Below are positions 1 through 13,334 of a DNA stretch of 64,000 bases, in pieces (position 1 is the stretch's first letter; each line of letters starts with the position of its first letter). A program made the translations under genes and the position numbers. A model generated the notes under the pieces. The model was given only the letters and a program-made list of their open reading frames with translations. It was not told the DNA's origin and did not search any database. This DNA comes from Hemicentrotus pulcherrimus (lineage: Eukaryota; Echinodermata; Echinoidea; Camarodonta; Strongylocentrotidae), in the NCBI GenBank assembly GCA_003118195.1, contig BEXV01000952.1:98739-162738 (forward strand), written 5' to 3'.

Positions 1-510
1 CGTCATAGAGCATTCCAAAATGTCGACAGTCTTGTGTATTTAGGAGAAGTGATTTACAAGTAGCTTTACCGTGTTCGTATATCATCCTCAAGTATGTTTT
101 CAGATACGGCACAAATGCTACCTAGTCGGTATCGAGCATTTGTGTTAGCTGCCTAAGGTGTTAGTCAGAGTATGGTAGGTAGTTTAAATCTATCAAAAAT
201 AATCGATATTTTAGTGCAGATATAATCATAAAAAAGATGTAGAAATAACAACAACGCTAGCAACAACATCGGCCATTAACTATTGAAAGAAATTTTTGAA
301 AAATAAAGTAATCTTCATTTTAATGAAGGACTTTCCTATATAAAATACTTTGTATTTAATCATTCAAAATATCATTTTTTTTTTCGCTACCAATTATTCC
401 AAGTAAGATCGAAAAACGCATTTCTGCATTAAGTACAATCATGTCATGAACTCTGACGCTCGGCAGATTTTTAGAAATGAGGTTTCAAATGTCATATCAG
501 ACGACTTCAG
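1..510. other. AT-rich spacer, nothing recognised
   Basis: This stretch is AT-rich with short T runs. I see no repeat element, RNA gene or convincing exon in it. Confidence 0.5.
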
Positions 511-738
511 ACGTGCGTGATTGTTGAAAGTGTATCAACGATTCCTATCTATAAGACAGGAACAAGAACTCCAAGCAAAACCTTTAAATTAGAGGAGTTT
601 ATCCTCGCTTGGGATGACATTAGAAGTGATTTGACAAGCTTAAATCAGGGCAGACGACACCCAGTGGATGTTAATAATGAATTATTATCAGATCGTGTGC
701 GGCAATGGGGTATGAAGCTTTTCACACTCCGGTGCTAA
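511..738 (+). other. Exon-like ORF at the left edge, unknown product
   Basis: An AG at 509-510 precedes an open frame that runs to a TAA at 736-738. The frame is open from 481. Its composition is mixed and charged (for example KLEEFILAWDDIRSD), unlike the low-complexity ORFs elsewhere in the window. There is no ATG near the 5' end, so if it is real it is an internal or 3' exon. I do not recognise a family. A chance ORF is the main alternative. Confidence 0.2.
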
Positions 739-1023
739 TTCATTTCGGAGAGGCAGACACTTCGGATTGGCTGCCGCTATAAATCAGCAGCGCCAAGGGT
801 TGCCCGTCTCTTTCACATGGACCATAGCCAGGCAGGATGGTGATGCCCTGGAGGCATCTCACCGATGCTACCTGCTTGGTTGGCCTTCGAGAAACCTCAA
901 GACTCCTTTTTATCGTCAGGTAATACAGCCTGCGGCGCGATGAACGGGGAGGGAAATTATCCCAGGGGTGTCGCAATTGGAAATCCAAACCCGCCAAAAA
1001 GAGAATCCTTTTTTTTTTTTCAG

Positions 1024-1197
1024 GACGAAATGTTAATCAGCGGTGGTGACATTTCAAAGCACATCCAAGCTAGATGTGGAATTACTTTTAAACAGGTTTT
1101 CATCAATAGCGGAAGTAGAATACCGGTAATAGAATTCTTTCCATTCGCAATCGAGCCAAATTATTCAGAAGCAGTAACGGCAATGTCTACATTTTGA
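1024..1197 (+). other. Exon-like ORF behind a strong 3' splice-site pattern
   Basis: A run of about twelve T followed by CAG at 1021-1023 makes a textbook polypyrimidine tract plus acceptor. The frame opening at GAC (1024) stays open for 57 codons to TGA at 1195-1197. The peptide is of mixed composition (starts DEMLISGGDISKHIQ) and I do not recognise it. An ATTAAA at about 1269 could serve as a weak polyadenylation signal. It could be the last coding exon of a gene entering from the left, possibly with the ORF at 511-738, but no donor linking the two in phase is obvious. Confidence 0.22.
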
Positions 1198-3126
1198 AAC
1201 GGAACTTTGCTACATGTTAAATACTTTTTACATCCATTTGAACGAGTATTATGGTACAAATATAACATATTAAAGTACTTTTTCTAAATATATCATGATT
1301 ATCAACGAATGTTTTAACAAGTATCATGAATTATCTTTTTTTTTTCTAAAGCCCCACTGTCCTACTTGTAGCTACTTTCTCCCTCTTTTCTTCCATGAAC
1401 CTCGCTGTGTGGACTCATCCCTTCTGGCCCAGTAGTATTGACGGTCTTTAAAATCATAAAATGTAGGAAATTTAATTTGCGCGTTGTAACGAAGATAACC
1501 CAAATCAAGATGCATACACCGATTTAATCAATCTTTGGCAAAAAGAAAGAAAGAAATACAAAAAGGAAGTATTCATTTGAAGTAATTAAAGATGTTACTA
1601 GGCACCTAACAAAGATTTGTACATTAAATTTGATTAAATTACGAATATTGTCTATTCAGGAAACTTCCAAGTCTTGCTCACGTCTCTTAAATTAAAAATA
1701 ATGCTACTTTTCACAATCCTATGTTACAAGAGAATAAGGTCCGGAAAGAATGAGAAATGCGTACTTTGAAAATATAAAATTGGATTCTATTCCGATTCTA
1801 AATCTTTGAAACCATGTATATCAGAGCGTCTCATCGACAGTCAGGAAAAGGGGACGAAGAATAAGATTTTTTTTTTTTTTTGCCGAGAGATATTTCGCTC
1901 CCAATTATTAATCGCATCGATCAGTTGGGCATCGGAGGTTGCCAAGTAATTCGAACTTTTATTTATTTGGTATTGATTTTATGATCCCTGACATTTTGGG
2001 TAATGGAACATTTCATGCCATTGGAAAGAGGAAGTACTGACATATTGGATATACACAGACAGAAGATCACCGAGTTCACTCTAACACAGAATTAAGGGAA
2101 AGGCAAAAGGTTGAATTAAATGAATTACTTCTTCTTTTCATTTCCCCGTGATTCTTATTTTGTAGAAAAAAATAATAACGAGAAGAGATAACTGTAAAGG
2201 AATGAATACTGCAAATTGTACAAAACAAGGTAAATACATTATACAAATAGTACTAATAAATATAAAATTATCTCACAAAGGGAATAAATACAATATATCT
2301 TGCTCTTCAGACTATACGTACAGATAACTTTTTCTTCAGTATCCACCTGTTCGGTATTTTGGTTCAGATAACGTACATCATCATCATCGTCCCCCAAAAC
2401 ACGTTAAATTTACAGCAAAATCAGACGTCCAACCATACATATTTCCAGGGTGGATACCTTAACTACAACAGACCATGAAGTGATTTTGATACCGCCACTG
2501 GATTATGAATCTTATCGCCGAGCCGATCATAATCTGTAACAATTATTATTGTTGCAATATCCTTAGGTATATTCTTGCAAGGATACTGACATACCAGGGC
2601 ATGGTCTTCCCAAGGCTCTTGTTAAACATTTTTAGTCTTGATATTACTTCAGAACATCTAGTGTATCCTATTCAATACAATGTAACATGAATCCTTCCCA
2701 ACAGACGGCGTGCCAAAAGAACATTCGATACTTTCTCTGACAATATATAGCTCCTACCGTCGGCAGACGACCCGTGTTCTAAGCCCGGCTGTTTCAACCA
2801 CGCTTGACTCGTGCTACAATTTGCATACCCCTGTCTTCTGGTGAAAACAACTTGATTATAGCCCCAGTCTACGCTCCTTCACCACTTCCAAGAGATAAGA
2901 TGCCGAGGAACCTTTTTCCCCATCTCGTTTTTCATCTCCGGTAGACGAAAGGGGGCACCGAGTTGAGTGTGTATGGCGTGAAGCTCTTGAAAAATAATTT
3001 GTTTGTACTGCTCCTCATGTGTTACCCCCAAATGTAACTCTATGCGTAATTTCTAATATCTAGATTGGATTGCGCTCGTGATGGGTTTCCGCCGCTGTTA
3101 GGCCTATGCTAAACTCCCCTCTATAA
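1198..3126. other. AT-rich spacer
   Basis: The stretch holds an (AAAG)n-like patch near 1541-1553, a T run near 1867-1880 and a short (ATC)n near 2378-2390. The only repeat I can relate to another site is the 1348-1388 block, listed separately. Confidence 0.5.
1348..1388 (+). repeat. Dispersed repeat fragment, copy 1
   Basis: About 38 bases, with core ACTGTCCTACTTGTAGCTA, recur with few differences at 39101-39142. Both copies start after a T-rich or TTAAAG context and continue into CCCTC. The shared block suggests the end of an interspersed element. The family is not recognised. Confidence 0.55.
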
Positions 3127-3330
3127 AGAAGGAGAAGAGAGAGCGAGAGAGAGAGCGAGAGGGAGAGGGTGGTGAGAGATGAGAGACAGAGAGGGGGAGA
3201 GAGGGGAAGTTGAGATAGATAGACTAAAGAGAGTGATAGAGAGAGAGAGAGAAAGAGAAAGAATACGAGAGAGGGAGAGAGAAAGGGAAAGAGAGAGAGA
3301 GAGCTGAGAGTAAGGGAGAGAGAGGGAGGA
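3127..3330. repeat. (GA)n-rich array
   Basis: This is about 200 bases of imperfect GA, GAA and GAGC repeat. The long minus-strand ORF over it reads as serine and leucine runs, which is translated simple repeat rather than a gene. Confidence 0.9.
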
Positions 3331-5497
3331 CGATGACGAGGGGGATGGGTGCAGAAGACCAAAAGGAAATCTTCAACATTGCATTTTTGCGCGATCCCCA
3401 GGGTATGGAATTTGAGAAGAGTGATGCTGACACCACGTGACGTGCGTGGTGTTGCCTCATGTACAAGCATTACTCCCGATATCTCTCCCCCTCCCTTTTC
3501 TTTCTTTATCCCCCTCTCCATCTAAATAACTCTCTTTTCTCTCTTTCTTTATCGCTTTTTATCCGCCCTGCCACCCAACATCCGCTATGATTAGACCGGT
3601 ATCGGTACCTCCGAAGTTTTTCGTTTGGCGTTCATTACATTAACTCGGCATTGATACAGCTGCATTCGCAATCAGTATAACTGATTTGCTTCATTACTCG
3701 TCAATATTGCAGGCGAGGGGGACCTGAAAGACAATTTGAACAGTGAATGGATAGTCTGAATTTAAGTGGGTCAACCATTTTCATACCAAATTAAGTTTGC
3801 ATGATCGTACAACACAGACAAGTAGTGGCTTTCTTCTTGGTATATATGTTTTTTCTTCATTCCTGATAAACCGAATACGGAGACAGGAAGTCCAATTTCT
3901 GTAATCGAGTGACCTTCGAACTGTATATGAAAATTGATAGCAACATGTTTTATGCAAGGAACCTTGCAGGAAATAGATTACGAGAGTGAAGCGGAGATTT
4001 ATACCATTTTCATCTCTGCGGCCGCGAAGTTCACGTCACAAAACCAATCAAAAACTGAATCGAACTCATCCTAATGCCATCTCCCGTTCCACAAAGTTCA
4101 GAGAGGATACGGGCCAATTCAATTAAAACAATACAATAACGAATAACAACGTCAAGTCCCACATAGCAGGAGATAATGGCAGATTCGTTTTCAATGTCCC
4201 CAGAATTAATTGGCATGTGGGGGAAATCCATAATGTATTAGTAGGTTATTAATATTTCTAAAATATAGATTAGTTTATTAATGAAATAAGTAGAGAAGGT
4301 CGTTACTCTTTTCTACACACGGCACGATGTATGGTGTCGTTGACATAATCTACAAAAATATAACGGTATTGTGTATAGTAAAGGTGTGAATTATTCAGTT
4401 ATTTTTGTGGTTAACAATATAAGGTTATGCTGGTATCTGGCCATTTTCATATTAATTCGAAACTCACTTGATAACAGAAATTTGATTTCAAGAGGCGGTA
4501 TTTTGTCGGACAATGAGGTCACGCAATATGGCCGGTATTAATAGTAATGGAGTTCAGAATGATGCAAAAAAGTCGAAACAAATACCAAACTCGTCGATTT
4601 TTACAATTCTTACAGACAGTCCATGCATACATGCCGAACTAATGAAGATATAACATTGTATTCAACGGCATAAAACTAAGAAAACAACATCAAAAACTAC
4701 AAAAAACCCGAACCGAAAACCTCCACAGCAAATAAGAGGTACGCAAAGTACAAGTTATAATATTTTATCGTAAACCACTGAATTTATATTGAGAAACATA
4801 ACGTGACACATTTTGAAAATGATCTAAATAAAATCCGATTCGACACGAGCTTCCACACCCACTTCCCGACTGCTAAAAGTATTAAAAAGGATGATCATTT
4901 GTTTCGCAAATTATCCCAAATCACTCTCTGTTCCACCTACTTCATCGTTTGGGATTGGGAATGATAGGCCCTTTACAGAAGACTGCCTTTTTAAAATCAT
5001 GGCATTGATGAACGGTTGGCCGCTGAGATGTTTTACGGACTATCAGCCATCCGCGGAAGATTAACATCAAATTTGAGTGATGGCATGTCACATGCGCAGG
5101 AGCTTTTTACCATCGTTTTATTACCAGGGGCGGATGGAATTCTCTTCATCTTTGAATAAAGTTTTTGAAGGTAGGGGATAGATTGTTCAGGAAAGAAGTG
5201 ATTCAGGGACGGAGAGAGACTCAAGTAGTTGTTTAAGTATGACTTGACAAATGCAAAAATGGTTGAAATCAATATGAGATTGTGATTGTTAGCTCTTTTT
5301 TATTTTAAAGAAGGAAAGCGAAAAATGTAACCCTATCGCAAACGAAACGATCCAACTGCGATCCGACTAAACATACCTCCGCAAAGTGCTGGGATCGTAG
5401 TCAGATCGTAACGAGTGCGCTGGAATTAAAGCCAGTCGAACACCACTTTGATAGGATTTCCAAATTAACCAACATATCAGACGTGAAGAGTTAAGAG
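3331..5497. other. AT-rich spacer, nothing recognised
   Basis: Mostly unique-looking AT-rich DNA. A possible minus-strand donor (TCAA then GTGAGT, exon side from 4468) has no convincing exon behind it. Confidence 0.45.
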
Positions 5498-5800
5498 ACT
5501 CGGCACTAATATCCTTTGGCAAGATATTTACCTGCACTTGCTACTCTCCACCCAGGTGTCAAATGGGTACCCGGTAGGATGCGAACGTTCATGTGGTTGG
5601 ACGAGCAAGTGTGCGCCTGTAAAATGGTGACTGGCTTGAATGCTCCCCAGGGAGTGGAAAATGTGCACACGTTGTGTGCGGGCAAGCCTGAATCCGATGA
5701 CCGGGGTAATAATATATATATGTAAAGCGCTAAGGCACATCGTTGGATCGGTGTATTGAGCGCTATATGAAAAAACCTGATTATTATTATTATTATTAAA
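5498..5800 (+). mobile_element. tRNA-derived SINE, copy 1
   Basis: The copy runs from GGCACTAATATCCTTTGGCA through a body with CTCTCCACCCAGGTGT and GGGTACCCGGTAGGATG. It ends in TGAGCGCTATATGAAAA followed by (ATT)n at 5783-5798. The same order of motifs occurs at 27585-27845 and, reversed, at 56075-56170. The tRNA-like head seen in the second copy is missing or too decayed here. The ORFs in it are not coding. Confidence 0.75.
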
Positions 5801-7138
5801 AGGGTACACACCTTCATGAATGAGTTTACTCAATGCCATCTGTATAGTACAAACGAAATTGTGATGCAAGGCAGTTCTTCCTGACGGAAAAAATGACAAG
5901 TATGCATGAAATCGGGGACAGCCAAACGACCAAACTGACGTCACTACGATTCGCAGCCAATCTGGTCCTTTCTTCATCAGTTGGGATGCCACCAATGTCT
6001 AGAGAATGATGTTTTATTTCGAGGGGGTGTAATGAAACATTTTGGCAATAGAGACATTGTGTTATTTCAAAGGTATTTACGACGGTTCATCTCCTGCAGC
6101 GCCATATCCACACCTTTTGCTTTGTGTTTATTCCAGGGGTACTATTCTTAGCAATAACGACCGCTTCATCACCCATTTTATCCCGTAACGATAGATAAAT
6201 TATGCCCTATCCTTGAAGAGATTCGGTGATTTATGAAAACGACAGTGTGGAGATATTCCCTCAACATAATGTTACTTGCGAAAACAAGCACGGTAACAAC
6301 ATTGACCGACGAGGAATGAAAATGTCAGACGATCACATTCCGAGGCGAATGGAGGTCTCACTCGCGCCCTTTCACTTCTCGTTCCCGCCAAACTGATGGC
6401 AAGTAACTTTATTGGCGCGTCAGAACGGATCAAAGCAATAACGACATACATCGATGAAGATAGCGGGAAAATTGGAAGCAATAAAAGAGATAACAATCAT
6501 ACCGTGCTAAGCCCAAACCCCCACTAAAGAGCGGCAATAAAAGTGAACAAGGGGCCGTTGTTTTAAAAGGTAATCGTCCTTACATTAAGGCAGAGAGCTT
6601 GAAGGTTGCCCCTCAGTCGCCAGAATTTTGACCCCTATGAGATTTGATAGATTCACTGCCCCACACCTAATGGAATATATGCAAACGCCCTCGCCAACAT
6701 TCTTAATCTTATTCTACTACTTTTCCCATGACAGGATTCTTTTGCCTTGTGGGTGTAATTTCTTTTCATCGGGCTCTCAATCATTTTACATTTCGTGTGT
6801 AGGTAAAGATGCATATCAAAAAGCTATTAAGGAAGCTAGTTGTTGTCCCCCACTGCATGCTATACACAATCAGTCAACACCGGTGATGTGTGAAGAAAGG
6901 GGGACGGCATGAGGGCTTTAATATACGATGTCCGCAACAATTAGCATCACCGTTCGGCCTTAACAAAATTTGTATGTGGCGTCTCTTTCCTGCTTTGGCA
7001 GTGAACTCTCTTGACGGGAGATTGCATTTGGAAGACGCGATGGAGCGAGATGTTGTGGCATTCCGATACACGCTTCCTTATCCAATTTCAAGCGAATCGT
7101 ATACGAACTTCCAGAAGTTTCAAGGCCTTAACCCCTCC

Positions 7139-7205
7139 TCTTTTTTTTCTTCTCTCTCTCTCTCTTTATATTATATATCTCTCTTTCTTCCCCTTCTATT
7201 CGCTC
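7139..7205. repeat. (CT)n-rich tract
   Basis: Poly-T then (CT)n with an interrupted TATATAT patch. It produces shadow ORFs on both strands. Confidence 0.85.
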
Positions 7206-7390
7206 TTCCTTCCGCTTTTTACTAATTATTTTCTCCACCAAGCATTTCTGTCTTTGGTGCGTCAAATGGACATTTTGTACGCAATTTACAGATGTTGATT
7301 TGGTTGCTGAGCCCGTCTGATATTCAAGACACCATAACTCCATACGTTAGAATGGACACGTCCAACCATTCATCCGTCCGCCTCCCCCGC

Positions 7391-7415
7391 CTCTCTCTCT
7401 CTGTCTCTCTCTTTC
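7391..7415. repeat. (CT)n microsatellite
   Basis: About 25 bases of CT with one GT interruption. Confidence 0.8.
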
Positions 7416-7904
7416 CTGTCTTTAATATTCCGTTCCTTCACCTAAGATAGTGGCTACAATCCTTAGACAGACAGGTTATTGATATAGTTATTGAAACAAA
7501 GGACAGACGATATCAGACCCACGCAAAACATGATTTTCATTTCTTTCAATTTGATGACGCGAGCAGAATCCGAAAAACGTCCAAACGTACCATATTGTCA
7601 ACAACGTAGTCCTCAAATGAACATCTAATTGACATGCACTACTGCCTATATGACTTCATTTAGACATTTAACTTATATGCTTCAGAACATCATTGACAAA
7701 GTTTTGATATATCATGTTGTTCCCACTCGTTGATACTTGTGTTTGAACCTTCATGTGACCGTATCAACTTAATTATGATTCATTCGTTGACGTGCTTTCC
7801 TCGGTATTTTTTTTAATCCAAATTCCGTCTGGTATCAATTTTGTTTGTGAATGTTAAGCTTTATATCCGACTGAAACGTGGATAGAGACCAAATGGTAAC
7901 CAGG

Positions 7905-8167
7905 GGAGTGTTTCACAAAGACTAAGATCGACTTAAGTTGGACTCCAACTATGGCAGAAGGTTCATACCACTGTCTGCTCTCAACATTTACTGGCACATG
8001 TCTCTCAAGGGACGTACAAATCGTGGTCACAAATGTACAGAATGTACATTTTCAAGGAAAACAATATTATGTAAATTTCATAATGGCAAGAGCGACCGCT
8101 AGCATGAATGGCCTGCCCTAGTTCAAGTCCAACGTAAGGTGATCTTAGTCCCTTTTAGACACTCTCC
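7905..8167. mobile_element. Foldback (MITE-like) element, 263 bp
   Basis: The two ends are inverted copies of each other over about 53 bases. The left end starts GGAGTGTTTCACAAAGACTA. The right end read on the minus strand starts GGAGAGTGTCTAAAAGGGAC, and both continue through ACTAAGATC, GTTGGACT and GGCAG. The trinucleotide AGG lies on both sides (7902-7904 and 8168-8170) and could be a target duplication, though 3 bp is weak evidence. There is no coding capacity, so this would be a non-autonomous DNA element. Confidence 0.7.
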
Positions 8168-11100
8168 AGGTCTATTAAAACTGTTATGTTTTTTTTAATT
8201 TTTTTTTTACATGTATCATTTTGAATTTGTAATGGTATTTTCGAATTGCCTTTGTAAAAAATAGTATGTAACTGCTTGGAAAACTAGCCTTTTCAACCTG
8301 TCTTGCTGGTCAGTATCTATATATATAATATATATATATATATATAATAGGCCTATAATAAATACAGTTTGAATTAATGAAGTACATTATTAAATGAACA
8401 CTTAGATAGATGAATCAATTAATTAACCAAAAAAAAGTATAACTTAATGAATATATTATGTACTTAATAAGGTATAGTCTTTAATTTTTTATGCTGGTAG
8501 AATAACAGAACACTAAATGCAAAAAGAATTATAGCATATTACTTGCTCAATGAATATAGTAATCACTAAACATGAGTATCGCATTTTCGAACAGGTTTCC
8601 TGTAGCGAACAAGAACGTCGTAGTATGTTCCCATCTTCAGTAGATAACAGAGGCCGCTACGATGCTTCAAACACAGCACAGTTGTTCGAGTTACCTCCAT
8701 TTTTCGCACATTCTCTTATCTGAACTTTGCCTTACATAATCATGTTTTACCCTGTGTAAATGCTGTTCATCATTGGATTGAATCGATAAACATCTCGCCA
8801 AAGCACCCGTAAAAATCTTCATTTACAATTATATCCCTCGTACCAGACAAACCATGAAGAACAATCCACATTACATTAAACTGCTGCAATTTCGGTATTT
8901 TATCGATAACCAATATGCTATCAAATATAATTATAATATTGTCCCGACTGGTATCAGGACGATATACATTCCTGTGTATACATGTTGGAACGAGACATTC
9001 GATTCCTGATGTTGTATATGGAACGCCCGAACTGGAGGCATGCAACCTCGGTAATGGCGGCGACGCTTTGCTTTTATAGAAAGAACACGCAGGATCAATC
9101 AATGAAACCGTACGTCACCGCTTTGATCTGGTTCGAGAAAAATGTAGGTCGTCTGTTCTCATTTTTGTTATGATTCTTTCCCCTTTTCCCCGCCTATACT
9201 TATTTACCCATGAAAGCGATTCCAAATATAGAGCATAAAACTGGAGGTGCAGACTTGGATATGAAATTGCCATCATGATAACATCTTGAATGGCATTTTT
9301 AACAGCCAATGGCATTAATAAGCGAGTGGAGGAACACTTCCGTAGCTGTTAATGATTACGGCCTATTTAGGAAATCCAAGGTTATTTCTTTCTCGATGAT
9401 TAGAGTTTAAAGCTGCTCTGGCATACAAAATAATATTCATTTCTCAGATATCTGACATGAAATTAAAATTTCAGTGGGCTCGTCCTTTGCACTTCATAAA
9501 TTCAATATTATCATTATTTTTTTGAATTCATGTCTCTTTAAAGATCATTTCAATTTGCAAAAAAATCCAGCATACAATTAATTTACAATACAATAAAAAC
9601 CCATTTTGTTCGAACTGATCTCTTTTACACATTGATGGCGCCGACGAGAAGCTTTAGTCCCACATGTAGGTTAAAAATTCACTTAACGGCGAACTCTTTT
9701 CGTATCTTCTAGAACAGGGCGCTCCAAGCACGTTTTCACAACGTAACAGAATTCTATTTGCAAGGCCTGAGTTAACCCCATGTTCGATATTCTACGCAAT
9801 CAATCCCTTTAGCTTTAAGTCATGGATGTCCCGATGTAATTGATGGGAACACGAAAACTGAATAAAGCGGGAAGGTTTAGGCGGCGACTTTCTATCACGG
9901 TGGACTTGATTCTATTTAGTTTCGGGAGAGCAGAATGGACATTACAAAAATGTGAAAAGTTGAATTTGTTTACATGGTAAACAAGACAAATATTGAATGG
10001 CATTTTGGCAGAGACTGTCAAGATAAAGTTCTGTTTTTGTGTAGGATCTTTATTTGTTTCTTAAATCAACTTAATCATGATGGGGATTTAGGGGGTTTTA
10101 AATGCTTAATTCGCAAACATTAAAGAGTGTATAACACAGAAAATGTTAGGTGGGACGAAATAATTTTTTAGTCCAATCATAAAAGTATTTATAAACTTAT
10201 TATCTGAAAATGAGAACCTGAGGTCATGTGGTTTGTTACATTCGACATGGGAATAGCTCAAGAGAGCTCAAGAAATATTTTACTTTTACCAAGTATACAA
10301 CACTCACTCGAGACCTAAAATAAGTTGCCCAAGTGAAGTTGCATCTAACGCTTATATACCAAGCTGCGATACCAAATACCGCCCTGTGGCACTCTATCTA
10401 CGACCACTGATTTAAAACACCGTACAAGTATAAAGATGAGCTTGCAGTATCAGCGGCCGAGGTTTAACATACATTTAGATTTGAACCTAACTTGATTTAT
10501 TTCATGTGAACCAGCTAGGAAATCTATATGGTATTTGACCAAATATACAACGATTCTTGTCTTTTGATCGTGAACATGGTTCTATATTTCGCTTCTCTAA
10601 ACTTGCTGCGAATATCTACCAAAGATGTGAACACAAAATCAGCAGTGCGCTTTGCGTGAAGAGTCTATAGCTCAGAACTATATTCGTGTCGGTCTTGGTA
10701 ACGCCTCATTGGTCCGGCAATCTAGTTATTCTAATCTGAATCGGCGAAAGAGCAGATCGTAAGAATTAATAGTCTATTATTGTTTAGAACGATTCAAATA
10801 CATTTTTCTACATGCACTGTCGAAGATAATGTTATTAATATTAAGAGTATTGCTCCGCCTTTACATTTAATCTTTTCACTTCCTTTCTCGACTGTCAACC
10901 TCAGGAATGTGATTTGAAGAATAAACTCTTTTGGGCCTGGGCCTAGCTCATTGCCAAGAACTCAAAAAGATTACCACAAGACACTAAAAGCTGGTTTTGG
11001 ACTCCACTTACAAAAATTGACAATCAGTATATGGGTACGTAGACAGATAGAAATTAGTCACTACTGTGGGTAATTTATGTTCATTAAAAAAATTGCCGGC

Positions 11101-11213
11101 TAGAATAAAGCTTATTCTTACATTTATGTGGGTAAACTAAACGGTATATTCACGCAGAATAATACGCTTCAAAATAAGAGACGAGTGTGTAGTGAGGGGG
11201 AATAGAGGTGGGT
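8168..11213. other. AT-rich spacer
   Basis: Holds an AT dinucleotide tract (listed) and no other repeat I can recognise. Several ORFs of 60-110 codons occur, but none shows a motif or splice context that I trust. Confidence 0.45.
8318..8347. repeat. (TA)n microsatellite
   Basis: Interrupted TA dinucleotide run of about 30 bases. Confidence 0.85.
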
Positions 11214-11242
11214 GGGGGGGGGGGGGNNNGGGGGGGGGGGGG
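11214..11242. repeat. Poly-G tract with three unresolved bases
   Basis: Thirteen G, then NNN at 11227-11229, then thirteen G. The true homopolymer length is probably unresolved. Confidence 0.85.
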
Positions 11243-11678
11243 TAATGGAAGAAGCGACTAGACATAAAGATATAAAGAGACCTAAAGAGAAACTGACAGA
11301 GAACGGAGGTAAAGGTCTGTCTTTATTGTGTCTTAATTCTTGGTTGTTGAATGATGGATGAGGGTGAATACAGTCATCCTCAGTTGTCCCTGTAGTTTGG
11401 AAGGCATCTGTCACGTCAGGACGGATAAGACTATTCTAGCATCTGCATGCTAGAAAATGAAACCTGACAAGCATGGAGAAAGAGAGCACTAATAGCACCC
11501 CTTTTAGGAGATACCAAGGTTTGATTATAAATAAACAATTAAGTAAAGCATAAACGATTAACTATGAAATAGAATTCCTAACTTTATGAGGGTCGTTGAT
11601 TGATTTTTGCAGAATGGGAAAGGGAAGTACTTTTGATAGGAGCACACACTGCCTGATGAATAATGATCACATTAATAA

Positions 11679-11703
11679 TGTGTGTGTGTGTGTGTGTGTG
11701 TGA
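11679..11703. repeat. (GT)n microsatellite
   Basis: Twelve uninterrupted TG units. Confidence 0.9.
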
Positions 11704-12638
11704 GCGTAAAGGGGTGGGTGACCTAAGAGCGACCGAAAGGAGAACAACATCCGTCTGTAAATATTATACCTGCATTACAACGAGAGTTGTAGCAAAAGAA
11801 TCACATCTAGGATGAGGAAGGCCAGGAAAATGGACTTGCCATTCTCTAACCCCCTTTTCTCCCAACCGCACCGAATTCCCTCTTCACTCTCCTCCGGCCA
11901 CTCGCCCTTCTTTGATGGATATTGCTCCGGTGAACTCGTTTGCTGGCCTTCTCAAAACAACTCCAAAGGGAGAGGGTATTTACACAGTCTCCAGAGCTTC
12001 CTTTGTCCTATACAAGCATCTCTAACCTTTCCTCACATTATCCACGATACGAAGATGATGCGCTCCGGTGCTCATCAATTCGAATATAACATGTCAAGGT
12101 AGCCTGCATAATTTTGAAACTTCAATTGAAAAACTTCTCAATTTTGTCGTCCACCTTTTATACACATTCGTGAGTTTTAAAAATATATTTACGTTAGAAC
12201 TAAGGCCTACACAAACAAAGAGTTATAAAGTAACTTGTACATTATACGGCAAAACGAGACGATTCTCGTTTCAAAACCACTACGAAAATATTGGGTGCAT
12301 TATCCCATCTCAACATCAAGGAGGCTCAACTCTTCTCAAAATCGAAATTTTATAACGAAAACGTCTGATCGAAAGTAATTAATACGCAACATGAATTGTC
12401 ATCTTTTAAAAATCTTGATTTCAATCTGGAGACATAGTCGACAGACATCAACCCGTAAAATGTCAGTAGACAAACCCATTTTCTTCTAGCAATTCATGTT
12501 CTCTCTGGTAACATAATCAGGTCGTGTGTTTATCCTGGGATAAGTCGATACTATACAAAATCGTTTACCCTCGATCTGAATCTCTCCGTTCCTGATGTAT
12601 CTCTCTATCACTGGTAATAAGTTGATCAGATTTCATGC

Positions 12639-12740
12639 ATCCAATAAAGGTCACCATGTACTCTGAATTAAAAAGGAGTCGGTTTCCCGCCAAAATCGGG
12701 CCACGCGGAAGCGCGGGAAATGGACGGGTAGATGTCCCGC
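12639..12740. promoter_or_regulatory. GC-rich patch with two E2F-like sites and CCAAT
   Basis: TTTCCCGCC at 12683-12691 and, in opposite orientation, GCGCGGGAAA at 12711-12720 both match the known E2F/DP core (TTTSSCGC). A CCAAT lies at about 12640. The patch is CpG-containing within AT-rich surroundings. Promoter function is inference; no transcript start is visible. Confidence 0.25.
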
Positions 12741-13334
12741 CTGCCAAGGCCCACGCAAGAAGGGGTTTGGAATAACAGACCGAGGAAGATCTCGGGTTTG
12801 CAAGATGACACGCTCGGTGGCTAGAGGGAAATTTCGTTGGGAAAAATGTTTTTTACTTCCATCATAATACCTCATCAACTGAAGATAGGTATTGTTGTAA
12901 AATACAATTCAACTTGTTTTTAAGCGGCTTGCTATCGTAATTCAAACTGAGCCAAATGACGTTACATTTTCATATTCAACTGCTATTACTTCTTTAAAAG
13001 ACATCAACGATACGGATAGCATCTAACTCTGTAAATACGCTTTGATGGATAAATGAACATTTTATGGTGAGTGAAAATACAAAATCTTGGACATCCCATA
13101 AGACTGAAAGCCCACGAGACCAAAAATATCGGCCACCTGAACCGAACCGAACCAAGTGAAAAGTTGTGAGAAGGTTTGTGAGACTGATACGTCCATCTCA
13201 TGAATTCTCTGACAACTTTTCAAAAGGGCATAGCGAGACTGACATCCTCATGGGATGTTGGTCTTTTTGGCCGCTGTTCACGTCGATTGTAGCCCCGGCA
13301 AATCAATCATTACATTCTAGTTTTTTATTGGAAT

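Larger units (their letters stand above)
5801..7904. other. Spacer with CT tracts
   Basis: Apart from the CT tracts listed separately, I see no element or exon. The ORFs here have no recognisable domain. Confidence 0.45.
11243..13334. other. Spacer with a (GT)n tract and a GC-rich patch
   Basis: Contains the (GT)n tract and the paired E2F-like sites listed separately. The plus ORF at 11812-12102 begins with a real ATG but shows no domain. Confidence 0.45.

Noticed and set aside
3060..3521. 153-codon minus ORF
   Set aside because: Most of it is translated (GA)n repeat giving Leu/Ser runs; no codon bias or domain.
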